DNA of 64,000 nucleotides from Sebastes aleutianus (GCA_916700875.1 CAKAKS010000062.1:15851460-15915459), one strand, 5' to 3'. Shown: positions 11,603 through 25,678, counted from the stretch's first letter. Notes: generated by a model from the sequence alone, not told the origin. Numbers and translations: made by a program.

Positions 11603-14600
11603 GATTTATACGTTATTGCAACAGTAAATACGTTTTGAAATTAATGTTACGTTTCTGGTATTCCAATTTTTTATCAATATACTGAGGAAACATGCTTAAT
11701 GAACACATCATACAATGTTCCTACATCTGCAGAACGTTTACTGACCGTGAAGCGATATTCACTCCCGGCAACTAAAGCATACTTAACGAAGGACACCTGA
11801 TGTGCAGTGTTTAAGACCATCCACAGAGACCACCTCCCTATGAATCCTTTGCAGTACATTAACTCAACGCTGGAATGGAAAATATAACTTTGCCGGTGAA
11901 CATAATCCAAGCAGCAATTGCAATTGTTCCAAAAAACATAATTGGCAAAACCATTCAGCACTATATAAACCTACATTTTACAGGACAGGGTTCCTATCCA
12001 TGCAGATATTTTTGAGACATCAGTACATTGAAGGTGAATAGTGATGTTACCCTGAGGAAACTGTACGAAACACATTGTTCCTGGAAAGATATTCTGCTGG
12101 GGGAGTCTTTTTTTTTCAATAAGTTGAGAACCACAAATGAAATTTCATTCACCGTCATCGTGGGGTGGAGGCAGAAATGTCACAATCAGAACTAACTGCA
12201 TGGTTAGATACTACCAGAGGAACTGTAAGTAGGAAAATGAGGAGTTTTTTTTTTTGCCTCATTTGGGTGAAGCGACCCGTTAAACGGTAACACACTGTCG
12301 AGGCTCAACAGGGATGAGGATTTTCCATTGCCCACTCCTCCCATTCATCCCCTTCCTTCTAATTTAATGACTCAGAATTGTAACTCCAACATTGTTATCA
12401 TTCAGCAATAGGGAGTAATGAATAGCAATTAACGTTTTCAAAGGAGGGAGTAAAGCTTGAGAGACGCCGCTTTTCACCCAGAAATGTTGAAACAGCGCAG
12501 TAGTGGGAGATACTGTCATGTAGAGAAAAGGCCTAATTTATCCGTCCAGCTGTTTTTGGTAAATAACTTTTTTTTCTTTTCTTCTTCTTCCTGTCACACA
12601 GACTGCTATCAGCACAAACACAAGTAATCATTCTAATATCCAATGCATCCTGGCTTCCTCAATGAACTGTAATAAACAGTAATAAATTACTCTGCACATT
12701 TTGTCCAATGATTGCTCTTTCTGGCGCCGGGAGAGGAAGTGCTAATTAACTGGATATGAATGGAATTCTAGGGCAGCGTGGTATCAACGGCAGGGAGACA
12801 AATGCGATTTAGTTCTGTCGCAACGAGTGGAAAATTGCTGTGTAAATAGGAGGTTGTTGCGGCGGAGCGTTTTTCCGTGTGCTTACATTTCATGGGTGAG
12901 AATCCAATCTCACAGGGCAGCATGTGTGGACTGCCCTCTCTGATACACTCCACCGTCCTCCACCTACTCTATGATAGCGCTCTAAAAGCTCCCCCAAATC
13001 TCTTCACACACACTCACACACACTCCCACTGACACAGAGAAACACAAACACATATTTCAAAAGGGAAAAGCTATTGTCGAAGCCGAGGAGCCGCGCCAGC
13101 TGAGGTAAAAATGTAAGCAGCGTATGCCTGGCAATTTGACTCATCTTCCATTTCACCAAATTCCCCCGACACTTGATTTCACGCAACGTAAACAGAGCAA
13201 ATTCTAATTGTCACACTTGTCCTCTCCTTTACTCTACGTTTTGCATATTCTCTGGTCCGCTTTTATTCGGATGTAGTGGCCACTTGAGTCAGAAACAGAC
13301 CACAGCCTCCTCATCCAGACTCACTTATTTCACTTACTGTCCCTTTTTGCCTCTTCTCGCTTTTTCATCTGCAGTGGCCGGTTTTTATCTATGGGTTTGG
13401 GCAGTTTTAGAGAGAATTATGGTGACAGAGCCATGGAAATGATAGGCCGGCAGTGAGATATCTCTGCCTCATAAATTCTACATTGCTCAAGATAATTTAC
13501 GAGGGAGGTTTGTGTGCGTAAGACAGACAGTGCTCCATGGTATCCATCCACTCCACACTAGCCTCCATTCACTTCAGCCCCGCAAGTGCAGTCGATTTAT
13601 CGAAACTGAATTTATTTTCACATTCGTTCCTTTCATTCCCAAAGCATCACTTTGAGTGATTATGATAATTTTTTTTTCCACCCTTTTATTTTTTGCTCAG
13701 AATATGCCGGGATATTATTTCTTCTGTCAGGATTATTACAGATAAAAGAGCAAACTAATAGATCTTGCGCGGCGTGTCTACTAATTTACGACTGAGAGGC
13801 CTTCACGATGAGGTATTCTGCCATCAGCAAAGGTCATCAGCTCCCCAGATTGTGCTGTATGAGCATGAGGCCAGGCCAAAAGACAAGACGGCTCTGACAT
13901 TGGTAATCATTCTTCATGCATATTTCTGTTTGAGGGAGTGTATACCGAACTAGGAAACTTTTTATCCCACCAAGAAATAAAAGAAAGCATCTTCGGATCA
14001 GTTGCTGAGGTCAGTGTTTTCCATGTTTTCTCTGAAAGTTTCAAAGGCATTGATATTGCTCCTGAGAGGAGAATTGGATTTTCTTGACTTATTTTCTTAC
14101 TTATTTAGTTTGCATTGTTCGTGTTCTCTCTCTGTATACACTGTCTCTCTCTCTGCTTCTATTTTTTTCTTGACAAGGTCTGAATTTACTCTCCTACGTT
14201 ACGGGCTGATTCGATGACTGCAGCCCTGGGGCGATAGAAGTTTACAACTCAGTTAGCACCGGGCTCTGTGTCTCTATCCAGTTAGCTCTCAGGCCTTTAT
14301 TTTGGGTGCAGCAGTGCCTCTAGTCTCTACTCCCTGCAAGGCCTTTTTCAATAACACCTCCGCGCTGACTTCCACCATGTCGATTTACAAAATGGATGTC
14401 TTTGCAGGGAGGAACACCCCTTCGGGGACCGAGCGCGGAGTCCGGTGGGTGCAGTGCAGTACAGTTTGTACCCCCGGTGGCTCTGAAGAATCACTCGCTT
14501 GATCTTCATGTAAGACGCTCGCTCAGGGTGGGTTAGGAGCTGCACGTCAGCCGCGTGTTTGTGTTTGAAGAATACTCTATAGGGTTTCCAATCAGTGCCA

Positions 14601-17600
14601 GTATTCCCAACACAACTCTGATGTCAGCGCACCTGCTTATTGCCGTGGCATACCTGTGTCGTTTTAACTAGACAAGATGCACAATGGAAGCAGACAAGGC
14701 TCTTTCACAGGGGAGTTAATCTAATCTACTCCCACTCAACTTGGACATTCGCTGTCACTGACACGGCGGCGTCGTCTCCAATAAAGCGGGTGAAGGCAGA
14801 GCACGTCGACTGCGGCTCTGCAGGTAACTGGGGCTGGCACTCTGCTGGGCTTTCATGTTAACCCTCTCCGGGATCCTTTCCGATCATTATACATGAGCAT
14901 TCGTTCTCAATACTCCTCCAATCAGTTAGTTCTTGCTGTCTTCTCACCAACCCGCGAATGCCACCGACAGGATAGCTTTCCAAAAATATGTATAAAGTCG
15001 TTGTTGCGTTGTAGTTTTGTCAGGTGCTTTGGGATATATAAACCCACCACGAGGCAGATGTTAACACACTTTCTCTTTCTTCTCTCGCTGTCTCTGTGTA
15101 GGTGTGTGTATGTGTGTGAGTGAATGCATCATGTGCACACAGGTGACGAGTCAGTAATTCAAGTGCTCAGCAGCAGGTTATTTCCTCTGAACCGGGGCCC
15201 TTATTTAATGGTAATTGTAGCAATTAGCATGTGAATGAGGTAAGAATTGGATAATAGAACTAAGATAAATATTGATGTTAATTCACATTGGAGGCATAGT
15301 GTGTGTGTGTGTGGGGAGGGTGGGGGGGGGGTGTACAAGTTCCTGTAAATTTATCCTGAACTCTCATTTGCATGCATTAACGCAGGGGCAATTACGAGCT
15401 CAAAAAACATCAATGCTGCTGACGTTAAAAATAAATCAATTCGCAGGCGACTATATCGCATGAGGGGGGAAAATGGACCGGGGGCCTGTAGAGGTGTTTT
15501 TCAACTTTCCTCCCTCTGCTGCCTTATTTACTTTGGTGTCTAAACCAGTAACCAGCTGCTGAGAAGGTTAAATGACATCCATCAACTGTCAGACAGCTGA
15601 CCTGGGGATGAGGCTTTTCATTTTGACTTTGTAATAACTGCAGCTTCGCTCACAAAATGAGACGGATGACCTTGCGTGGTCCCCAAAGCTCTCTCACTGC
15701 AGGTATATAACAGGTGATGGGGCTGTGTGTCATTTTCTCCACAGAGACATGGTGGTAGTTCTCTTGTTGGAGGGGTAAGGAAGGAAGGAAGAGGTGCGTA
15801 GAGAGAGAGAGAGAGAGAGAGAGATGGCGGCCTGTGTTTTTGACGGCTGGTGGATCAAAACGGAGAAGTGACCCAGGATAGCTGATGCTATATGAGGTAG
15901 CCGGGGTCTTGGTGGGCTGCTGTGACTGAGCAGTTGCTCGGGTGGAAGTAAAAAACGCTCTCCCGGAAGGCGCCTGCCATCTGGACATCGGCCCATGTCT
16001 GCAAATCAGCAATGTGCAGCCGATGGGCCGTCTCTACCCCCTCTCGCACACGCTCGTACGACACATTACAATCGCACGCCCACTCGAACATATATACGCC
16101 AACATTCACATCAGCCACCCCCGTCCTCTTACTACCCCCCCCCTTCTTACCCCTGTCTGCTGTTTTTGAAAGAAAAATGCGAGAGAAGAAAAAAGCGAGG
16201 GAAAGAGTGCAGTGCCAGGGGCGGGCGGTGGAGAAAACCTCATTTCTTCCGGCGTGCTGCAGCGAGTGGGTTATTGAGGTGGCTGTAATTTGATAAGGAG
16301 AGGAAACTCAATGGACTGTGAGCAAGTCAGCAGTTTGAGGCCAGTCACATTTCTGATGTGATGTGGAGGTGGCGGCGGTGATAGTGGAAGGGAGGGATGG
16401 AGGGGGGAGTTAGAGAGGAAGTGAGGGAGACGGGGAGGGCAAGAAGAAAGGGATTGTGGAAGAGAGGAGAGCGGGGTTCCCTGACATCGGCGGCCTCTCC
16501 TCTCCTCCATGGGAACGGCGAGGAGAGGAGGAGCGCTTAACCCGCTCAGGTCCGACTGTCTCTCGGACGGAGCCAGAGGCACATTCCCAGGCAGATGGCC
16601 CATATACATCGGCCTGATCACTTCTAATCTGGAGATCTCCCCACAGAGCCCCACCAAAACCCTTCCCCCTTCTATTTCAAACGCTCACGCCTTTATCCCC
16701 ACCTTTTCCCTCCGTGCTCTGAATTTCCACTCTTGCTCGCAAAGTCACTTTTTGTTGTTGTGGCTGTTTCTCGCTTGCTAGATAAGAGACACAAGTGTGA
16801 TCAGCGGAACCTTTGAAGTTCCCATAAATAATCGGGCAGCGTGGCCCACTCCGGAGCCCTCAGCTTCCAGTTCAGATCAAAGATTAGCCTCACGTCGGCC
16901 CCGGCCCTGGAATAAAGCACTTTATTGGATTCCAAAAGCTGGGCAAGCAGGCCCCTTTCTCTCTCACCGCGGGTCCCTCGTCAGACACAAGGCCCGAAGA
17001 CTTTCACACGCAGCCTATCGAGCTGTTTGTACTCCCAGGATCCACAAGAAAGAGAAAACAAGAAAGCCTGAACAATGCTGACTTTTTAATCAACACCACG
17101 TTCAGAGGCAATCAGCAAGCACGGCCTGATGTCTGAGAAATCTCTTTGTGGAAAAAAAAAAAAAATGGGACGGGGGGGTGGAGTTGGGGGGGATTTTTGA
17201 AGTTACTGTTAAACAGGCTGTAAAATGCTCCCTCAGACCTGCGGGGCATTTGGATCTGGCGAGCCCATGCAGGCAGTCAGGGCTGTTCACACATGAGCAG
17301 GCTCTCTCATCTGGCTGAGGGCGAAGTCAATCTGGGGCCCGGTGTTTGAGAATGGCAGCCCACCATTCAAAAAGGTCGGCACTGGGCTTCTCTGGCTCGT
17401 GGTCACACATCCATCTGGGTATGTTGTTGGACTACACTCCAGGTTAGAAAACTGGCCTGAGCTGATTCTCCAATGCCCGACTAAAATGAACGCCGCCAGC
17501 ATTTAGATGTCTGAAGAACTAAAGGGTAGGCTGGTCTGTTGTTAGCTGGTTATAGGCAGGGCTCACTGAGCCCTTTGTGAGGGATAAAAAACGATGTCCT

Positions 17601-18454
17601 TCTGCATGCTAGACTGCTCTGAGGAAGAAATGGCTGATGAGGGTGGGGGGTTGAGCTCCTCCAAAACCCTCAGGAGAGCAGAATTATCTTCCTTTATGCA
17701 CCTCCCACTCGCCACCTTCCAATAAGTCCTCCTGTACCACTCAACACCAAGAGTTAGTGTTAAGACTTTACAGGTCTGCAGGAGCATCAACAACACTGTG
17801 TAAAACATTAACAGGCCCTGTTTAATATCCCCATCCTCCGTCGCTACAGCTCTCCCAACATTGCACATTTTTGACAATAGGTAATACTCAAATCTCTCTT
17901 CCAGAGCCTAAATCCCCATAAAAACACATCTCATCGTGGCAGCTGTATTCTCCGGGGATTTGATGTTCATGTCATGAAAAGCCATACTGCGCGAGCACAC
18001 TGAAGCGCCCACGCACAGATTAGGCCGGTCATACCAGCTCTCTCTCAATTTTTACATTTTTGTCTTTATTTTTTTTCCCTTTGAATTAGACTTGGTAAAC
18101 AGCTGAGGATTGTACCGAGGGGAGGGATTTTACGAGCAGGAGAGAATGTAATGATCATAATAATACAAAAAAAATAAACATCATCACTGTGCAAGAGGAA
18201 AATTGTTTCAACCTTTTTTAAAAAGGTGCACAGTACAGAGGGAGGCTGACCGAGCCAAAGACGAGATGAAAAATAATTCTGTCAGCAGACACTTTCTCCC
18301 TCCATCACCCCATTGCACTCCTAATTGATAAATGATGTCCATTCATTTCATCAAGGTCAGCGTACAATTAAAACATTCATGATTTATCAACCAATGAACA
18401 GAAACCAAAATCAGCAGGGATTGCAGGCAACAAACCTTGATGTTTGATGACTTG

Positions 18455-18455
<1 letters not shown>
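11603..18455. other. intron sequence, no gene recognised
   Basis: This is mostly unique sequence. Simple repeats include (GT)n at 15299-15313 followed by a G-rich run, and (GA)n at 15800-15824. The stretch at 16090-16700 is C-rich and gives apparent ORFs on both strands that have low complexity and no family match. No splice-flanked coding exon was seen. Confidence 0.55.
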
Positions 18456-18534
<79 letters not shown>

Positions 18535-18545
18535 CACACACACAC
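18456..18545. repeat. long (CA)n microsatellite, about 90 bases
   Basis: About 45 CA units with one CG interruption near 18527. It is among the longest microsatellites here and is likely length-polymorphic. Apparent cysteine/valine proteins on the minus strand are artefacts of this tract. Confidence 0.97.
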
Positions 18546-18892
18546 TGTGGAGGAGTGTGACCTGAGCGGCTCACTGGGGATATCAAATAACTCTCAGTCC
18601 AGAGTGACACTACGGCTCCTGCTGCTCCCAAGTGTGTGTGTGGACTCTGGAGGTGATGAGTTATCAGACACACAGGATACATCTCTGTCTATATTTCAAT
18701 ATACACTAATGTTTGTGTTTGCGTTGCACATCATGAAGATGAGAAGAGATATTAGTTCCTTGAAATATTACAAGTCAAAATGTCTCTTTAGCAAATATAT
18801 TTGCTAAGTTTCTGATATATTCAAAATATCTCTACAATAAATCCCATTAGCATTGCAAATAATGACTTTTTTTCTCATCTTAAGGCTACCTA

Positions 18893-19945
18893 ATAAGGGT
18901 ACTTTCACATAGAATGCAAATATAACACAGCTAAAAAGCTACGTAATTTTTTTCCGGAATGAGGGGTTGATTTTTCGGAGATTTCGCCGCGCAAATAAAG
19001 GCACCAACCAGTCATGTTGTGCGGATCGGACATACTCGATAAATACACTGTGGTGTACAACAACATGGAGGCTACAGTATGTAGTCTGAACCAAGACAGC
19101 AAACTTTATTACTCCTTTCAACCTAGACAAAGGCAGCGCAGACCAAATCCACTCCTTCCGTTCTTACCTTTCACAATAAAAGCCCTAGACATTTACACTA
19201 CGAAACATTTCACCAGAGGCAAATTCACTCAGAGCATTTTGTTAAATGGAAACTAAAATATGCAGTAGTTTAGGCTGTACAACTGTTTAGCTCAGACAGA
19301 CGCTGCCATGGGTTAAAGGATCGCGGTAGTTTGTTCCAACATTTGAACATGTACTGTACTAAAATCATAACACACTTTGGATAATTTAGACAAAAGTCTG
19401 TATATAAAACTATTTTTTTTTGCTACTGAGTAGGCCACACAGAGTTGCAGATAAAGATCAGGCTCCACTAATATTATTAGTATTGTGCTATTTGTAGACT
19501 TAGATTCCAGTGGTGGTTGCGTAGGATTGTTTCCGGCTTGTGTGATCCAAACATTTCAAATAACTCGCGTTGTGAAGTCCAAAAGACAAAAAAAATGTGC
19601 TTGTGGTATCCGTCAAGACGAGTTATATTCGTTAAAGAAAGTTGATTTAATAAAAAAAGAATCACCATTAAAATTGAGGATTTTGATCAAGGATTTGTCA
19701 TATTTTTTTTTGGGGTGATGACGTCAGAAAATATGGTGGAGGCTCAGCCTTCTGGGGGGGCTTCAAAGACAATAGGTTGGGCTTTACCTGCGCGAGTCTA
19801 TTTGAACCTTTTATTGAAAAAGTGTTGCAAATTTCCATCGCTGCCGGTATGAATAGTTTTGATGCGAAATATTCGCAGCCAGGCGAGTATTTAGCATTTC
19901 CTTGTCGTTTATTCGTCACGCCCTCGGTGTGTAAAGGCCTTTAGT
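18893..19945. mobile_element. probable degenerate DNA transposon
   Basis: The left end (AAGGGTACTTTCACATAGAA) and the right end read inward (AAAGGCCTTTACACACCGAG) are loosely inverted copies, a pattern seen in many fish non-autonomous elements. The interior is unique here and has no transposase. I could not define a clean TSD, so the limits are approximate. Confidence 0.4.
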
Positions 19946-21829
19946 CACGCATTCTCTTCAACACGTTTTCCCCTTCTTCCACACAAGCGAGATAACCACC
20001 ACGTCTTAATCTCAGAAATTAAAAGAAGCATATGTGCCTCATGATATGAGATAAAGCAGCACCATATCCAGTATGACACTAAATTAAACACACAGGCAGC
20101 TGTGAAATGGAGAACCATCCCATGCCAGGCCGGTACACTCATGTAATTGTGCTTTTTCAGTGGATTCCCAGCTTCTGAATCTGCATTACCTTTGCATATG
20201 AATTAAAAAGGTCATTACAAAGTCTCCTTTTTGATGTCTGAGTGATAAATAATATATATAAGCTTTTGCAAGATATGCTCTTTCAAGTCCTATCAGCGGA
20301 TCTTTTCTTAATATATGCGCTACATTACTGTGCATGCACACCCTTTGGTGCACATCCCCCCATGCATACTCTAGATGTATGTTAATGACTTTAATGGGCT
20401 GTTCTGTTTCCATTTAATCAGAATCTAAGTTCTGGGATACAGCTGCGTGCTCAGTGGTGTCGAGGCTTCGTGTTCAGGCCCAGCTGAACGCCGCCGCCGC
20501 CGCTGCCTGCTTCAAAACCCGCGCTGCCAGCTTCCCCGAGACCGGGGCCGAGCTTGATTGCACTCTGCGAGGGTGTGTGTGTGTGTGTGTAGAGGAGGAG
20601 GTGTCAGGTGTAGTTTAATGTTCTTAAGAGAGAAATCTCAGTGTGAGAGAATGAAATACGAGAGCGGCGCTTGATGTGTGGCGACTGCAGTCTTTCACCT
20701 CAGATGCTTCAGTGAAGACTTGATAATGGGGGGCTTGCAGAGACTTCCTTCCTTCCTTCCATGAATACTGTGGGGCTGAAAAAGAACAAAAGAGATTGCA
20801 TTTTGGGCCGATTTCCTTATCAACTGTAATGAGTTGCCTCACATTTCAGCGTTTACTTCTGTTCCTCCTCTCTTTCCCCTTCCCCTGCCTCCTCTCTATC
20901 CCCGTGGTGTTTCTTTGGCTTTCCCTCCCCACTCCCGAGCAGCCCATCTAACTGAACCTGATACTGAGATTTGTGCGGCTAATTCCCTGCACTCACACGG
21001 CCCAGTGTGGTGTCATAATTGGCACGCCATTGATTTATGTCTCCTCTTACAGCGCCCTGAATGGCTGATGAGTCGAGCTTCCTGTCATAATAGGCCTTGT
21101 CCAGGCCCTCTTGCCGCTCGGCTGCTCACCACACTCCTTCCTGTCGTCCGCTATTTGTTGTGGCTGAAACTATGTTAATTTCCCTTTTACACGGGGACAA
21201 CATGGGACAAGTGCTCATATTTTACCTTGTAGCTAATAACATTCTGTACATTCCCAATCATTAATGGGCTTTGAAAACCGCATTGTTCAAACTCCGTCGG
21301 CCAGTAATCACATTGCAGTCGTTTTTCGTAACGCGATGCAAGACTACACTAGAGGTTAATGGCTTGAGTGTGTTGTTCATTTAAAAAGGAGACATAATCT
21401 CTATGAGACCGACCCATGTTAGGGCCAGAGAGGGATTTTCAAGTGCGCTCTCTTTCTCGTGTCGGGCTAACCAGCAGGGGACTGTGGCGCCTGCCGGGAG
21501 CTGGTCTCTCCCCGGGGACCGCTGTAATCTCGTTGTCTCACAGTAGGGGATGGAGAGAGGGGGTGGAGAAGAGGGCTGCAGCCCTGGGGAGTCCCAGACT
21601 CCACCGAGAGCACTTGCTCCATCTTCCCACCTTTTCTCCGCGCCGCTAAAATGCTAAAAGTAAGCAGTAAAGATGCTCTAGTCATCACATGCGCTCCTAT
21701 GCAAGCTCTGCCCGCATTGATTTTGTCTGTTAGATGTGATGAGGAAGGTACAGTGGTGTGCTTTGATGAAATGAAGAAGTTGTTCTTTGGTAGTTCATAA
21801 GCATGTGTGACATGGTCTGTTTGACATTT
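19946..21829. other. intron sequence, no gene recognised
   Basis: Mostly unique sequence. A GC-rich patch at 20480-20575 has CCG triplets and is followed by (GT)n near 20573-20590. The stretches at 20160-20420 and 21180-21400 lack repeats and could be conserved non-coding sequence. No exon was identified. Confidence 0.5.
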
Positions 21830-23230
21830 CCCAAAGTAATACTTAATTTGTAAAGCACTTTTCATAACAGTGTTACAAAAGATTTCACAACAAGAAAATA
21901 AAACAATAATAGTAATAATAATAAAATACATTATAGATAAATAATTTGCGATGAAATAAAGTTCACACAGAAATAAAAGCTTTTTTTTTTTTCTCAAAGA
22001 AGATTTTTTTGAGAAGAGATTTAAAATTAGTGATAGATTTAGCAGACCTAGACTCTTAAGGCTGGCCCATACTAAAATATTTTTAAAAATCTTAACAGAT
22101 TTTAGTGACTTTAGTGTAAATAAACATTGCGGACGACGGACAGGAAGAATTAGCGATGTTATTTTTTGCACTACTTTGTACTGAAAATTCAAGAAGGAAA
22201 AAGAAAAAATAACGGATGAAGTCATGGAAACACATTAAATAAACACTTGTGTTGTTGCCACAAATCAACAAGTTTGTCCTCCATTTCTGAGCTCCATCTT
22301 ACTACTACTTTATGCTCCGCGTTTAGCATTAGCTCATGTATTAGCCGCCGTTGCCATGACGGCGGTTGTTGTCCTTCTTTCTTCAGTCAGCTTGGTTTCC
22401 CAATTTGCTATCGGACCCCAGGAAGACTAGCTGGTGCCATTGGTATCAGCTAATGGGGATCCTTTTTAAATAAATAAATATCGTTCTTTCCCACGTGACT
22501 GTGTCATCGGCTGTCCTCGGGGTTCCACACACACACAACAGGATATCCAGTCGTAAAATAAAACGTTTAATATTTATGATTTGAAATCGGTGCGGCCAGG
22601 ATGGACTTCCGAGCCGATCGGGTGATGTAAAAAACCCTCTTAACAGACCTCACACCACAGGAATATCTGGAAAGATCTTTAGAATCATCAAAAAATCAGG
22701 GCTTTGCTGACAATTGTCGGGAATTGGGTCCAAAATCGACTTGACTCTTGTGTAGTGTGTACCTGGCATTAGTCGTTCTAGAGTTTGGGAGCCCAGTCTG
22801 CTAGTTCTTAGTCACCAGTTTGGCTCTGAGAACGCTCAGAAGGCCACCATCAGCTGATCTAAGAGGACAGAGGGAAGTAGATCTTTCATATAACTAGGGA
22901 CCGGGTTGTTTAAAACCTTGAAGCTCAACAAAAACATTTTAAAACCAATGGGAAAGTGAACTGGGAGCCAAAGCAGGAAGGCTAGAATTGGAGTTTCTTG
23001 TTTTCTTGAACTGGCAATAATCCTAGCTGCAACATTTCGGACCAATTGAAGGCGATGGAGGGAAGCCTGGGTGATAACTGTGTACAGGGCTTTACAGTAA
23101 TCAAAACAAGAAAAAAATGAGAACATGGAAAACCCTGTATAAATCTTCCAATAATAAGAAGGATCTGATTTATGGAAATTAACTTGAGTTGAAAAAAGCA
23201 TGACTTCTCTATTTGGTCATGAAAACAGAG
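21830..23230 (-). pseudogene. decayed L2/CR1-type LINE, 3' part, split by a DNA transposon
   Basis: The minus-strand translation of about 22836-23201 contains CFDYCKALY, HRLQLVRNVAARI, LLWLPVHFPIGFKM and FKVLNNPVPSYMKDLL. These correspond to the conserved C-terminal part of the reverse transcriptase ORF2 of L2/CR1-type non-LTR elements (family patterns DYCNALY, LQLVQNAAAR, LHWLPV). The preceding EKSCFFQLK-like segment lies in another frame, so the ORF is frameshifted. A non-coding tail continues at 21830-22058 on the far side of the insertion at 22059-22768 and includes GTGCTTTACAAATTAAG, like LINE 3' ends. The upstream RT catalytic region and endonuclease are missing, so it is a dead 5'-truncated copy. 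Confidence 0.8.
22059..22768. mobile_element. Harbinger-like non-autonomous element with TTA TSD
   Basis: The 710-base insert is flanked by TTA at 22056-22058 and 22769-22771. The left end is AGGCTGGCCCATACTA; the right end read inward is TGCCAGGTACACACTA. These are imperfect inverted repeats. A 3-base TTA/TAA target and GC-rich ends suggest the PIF/Harbinger superfamily. The insert interrupts the LINE remnant. A 7-base hairpin (CCGCCGT at 22345 and ACGGCGG at 22359) lies inside. No transposase was found. Confidence 0.6.
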
Positions 23231-23514
23231 GCTAGAATCAAATCAAACATGACCTCCTTATAGCAGACTCTACACACACTTGCACATCAACAAACAAAAG
23301 AACCCACATTAAGGCTCTGTGAATTGACAGATTTATGAAAAATGTATTGAAAGCTGTAAGCTATGTGGATGGGGATGGTAAGAATGGCACAATATTATAT
23401 TCTGCCTTGATGTTATTTTTTTTTTTTTCCTCCATGCTTGCATTTCATTAAAGTTTCAGTTGGCTGGCTTTGAGAAATCAGATACCATCACAAAGGCAGT
23501 AGATGCGGTGAAAT

Positions 23515-23720
23515 CCGACGGTAGGAGGACGGGGCGGTGCAAGCGATGGAGCCGAGTCGAGGTTGGCCGGCCGGGGTTAGGAGTGCTGAGCTGGAGAGCG
23601 AGCGGAGCAGAGATCAGTGAAGGGGCTTCAGGCCCCGGGCGTGGCCCTGCCTCGTCAAAACTCCCCACGTTCGCGGAGCTGCCGATCGGACAGGCGGGGC
23701 TCAGCCCAGATGAGCTGTCA
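23515..23720. promoter_or_regulatory. CpG-rich patch inside the large intron
   Basis: By eye about 20 CG dinucleotides occur in roughly 200 bases, against a CpG-poor surrounding intron. Strings include GGCCGGCCGGGG and CACGTTCGCGG. Unmethylated CpG-rich islands often mark promoters or enhancers, so an internal promoter of rbfox3 or a non-coding RNA start is possible. There is no direct evidence of activity, and it could be chance or an old GC-rich insertion. Confidence 0.3.
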
Positions 23721-25613
23721 GGCAGGAGTCAGGGCATCCATGGGAGGCTGTGTGAGAACGGCAGCACGTGGCCAGGAAGGGGAGAAAACGGCGAGGAAGG
23801 AGAGGGGGAAGGAAGGAGTGGCAGGGAGGCAGGCAGAAAAACCCCAGACCTTGTGTTTCTAAAGCCCAGCTCATACATTGCTAATGCCTGGAGTAATATG
23901 GCTTCATTCATAATGGATAAACCCTTGGCCTCTGCTTGCAAAGTATATCATGTGCACTGTAAAGAGGTTAAAGATTGGGTTGTGTTTGCCAGGAATGTGG
24001 CGACCACTTCTGGCCCGTGCATTAGCGCATGCTATTGTTGTGAATGCGGGCTGCAGGGAGGGGCGCCTGCATTACAGGCCTGGAGGGGGTCCTGGTATTC
24101 AGACAGTCCGAGGTAACCCAGTTGAAGATCTCTCACTGCGTTTTGAGAATTGAGTCAGTTCTTGCCTGTCATGGTCTGTTTCTAGCTTGGCTTTTAGTTT
24201 TTTTTATGTTACTTACGGCTGCCATAACATTAGTGTAAATGAGCCAGAGGGGTATACGAGGCTGGGTCGGCCTTTTATTTCATCACACCCTGATGACAGT
24301 ATCACAGGCTTTGCATTGTGTTGTGCAGCAGACAGGGAGGCCGCGTGGCTGTCAGCGGCACATGCCGGCGATCAGTCAGCGCTGCTGCGTGGTACTCTGC
24401 AGCCCACCATCTGCTGCTTCCAAAAAGGGGTAGCTTGTAACTTCCGCTTAATTGACGTCTGAGAACACACTGAGATTAAAAATACAGTAGATGCAATTTA
24501 GGGAAAAGTTTAACCTCTCAGCATCACTAGCGCTGCGCCGCTAGGCGATAGCTGGGCCGAGTGCGGCGCAGTGCAGAGAGGAGGTGAGCTGCTTTTTGAA
24601 GATAGAGCATCTTCTTTCTGTCCCCGCGTTTCTCTTTTACCTAGGTGACTGTGCACATAAATCAGCCCTCCTGTTTGGCCCCATTACCGAGCACTTCCTC
24701 CGCCACCATCCGGCCTCCTCCTCCTCTGCTCCGCTGCCTAAACAATGCATGAACCTCTCAAAGGGCAAAATGCTGTACCACTTAGCAAATGCATATTTTA
24801 TAGTGTGTAAAACTATGTGCAGCCTGGCCCCCTTTTTCGCTCCTCCTCCTCCTCCTCCTCCTCCTTTCGCTCCCTCCTGCTGCTGGAGGATGCGTTGTTG
24901 GCTCTCCTGCAGGGTCAGAGATCACCACAAGTCCTCCGCCAAACAACATCTGCCGCTTCTTTTTAAGTAGCATTCCAATTGGTTCTTTTGATAAGGCGTA
25001 GTGCTTTGGCGCATTGAATGTGTGTGTAATTTAATTTCATCTAATCGCATCAAGCCCTTGATGCCCCTAGTCAGATTACAGTGGAGTCCAGACTGTAAAG
25101 AGTCCAATAAAAAGCTGAGAGAACTTATGAGAATCATGTATCACAGATATGTGGTCGTGGCTTCATTTACGCCCACGAGCTCGTGTTCTGTGGTCCCATA
25201 ATTCTGGAGCAATCATCCAGAAGGCTCCTTAATGCTCCGCGTTTCAGTCAGGGATCACTGAGCATCCTCCTTAGGTCAGTGGTCTTCGGGTTAATGATCT
25301 TATTGCGGCGTTTCGGCGTTTTGATGTCTGTTTGCGAGCGATTGAGACGCAACATGATCTCTCGTCCTTTTCACACCTCGGTTTTGTTGCTTTCCTCCAA
25401 AGTCTCCACCCTCCCCGCCCGCCTCGCAACCACTCTTTTACTCATGGTCGTGAGTGTGTGCGCGGAATTCACTAAGAAACTTTCTGCCTTTCTGCAACTT
25501 ACCCACATACCTCACCTTTTTGGCCTCCATTTCCGCCTTCCCTCCCTCACCCCATCCCATCTCTCCAATTCCCCCCCTTTCTCTGTTTTTTTTCTACCCA
25601 TCTCTTTCTTTCA

Positions 25614-25616
<3 letters not shown>

Positions 25617-25678
<62 letters not shown>

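Noticed and set aside
21467..22225. 252-codon minus strand open frame
   Set aside because: It crosses the border between a LINE tail and a Harbinger-like element and reads low-complexity sequence, so it is not a real protein.
23460..24116. 218-codon + strand open frame
   Set aside because: No recognisable domain, GC-driven openness, no supporting splice or start context. Kept only as a finding on the CpG patch.
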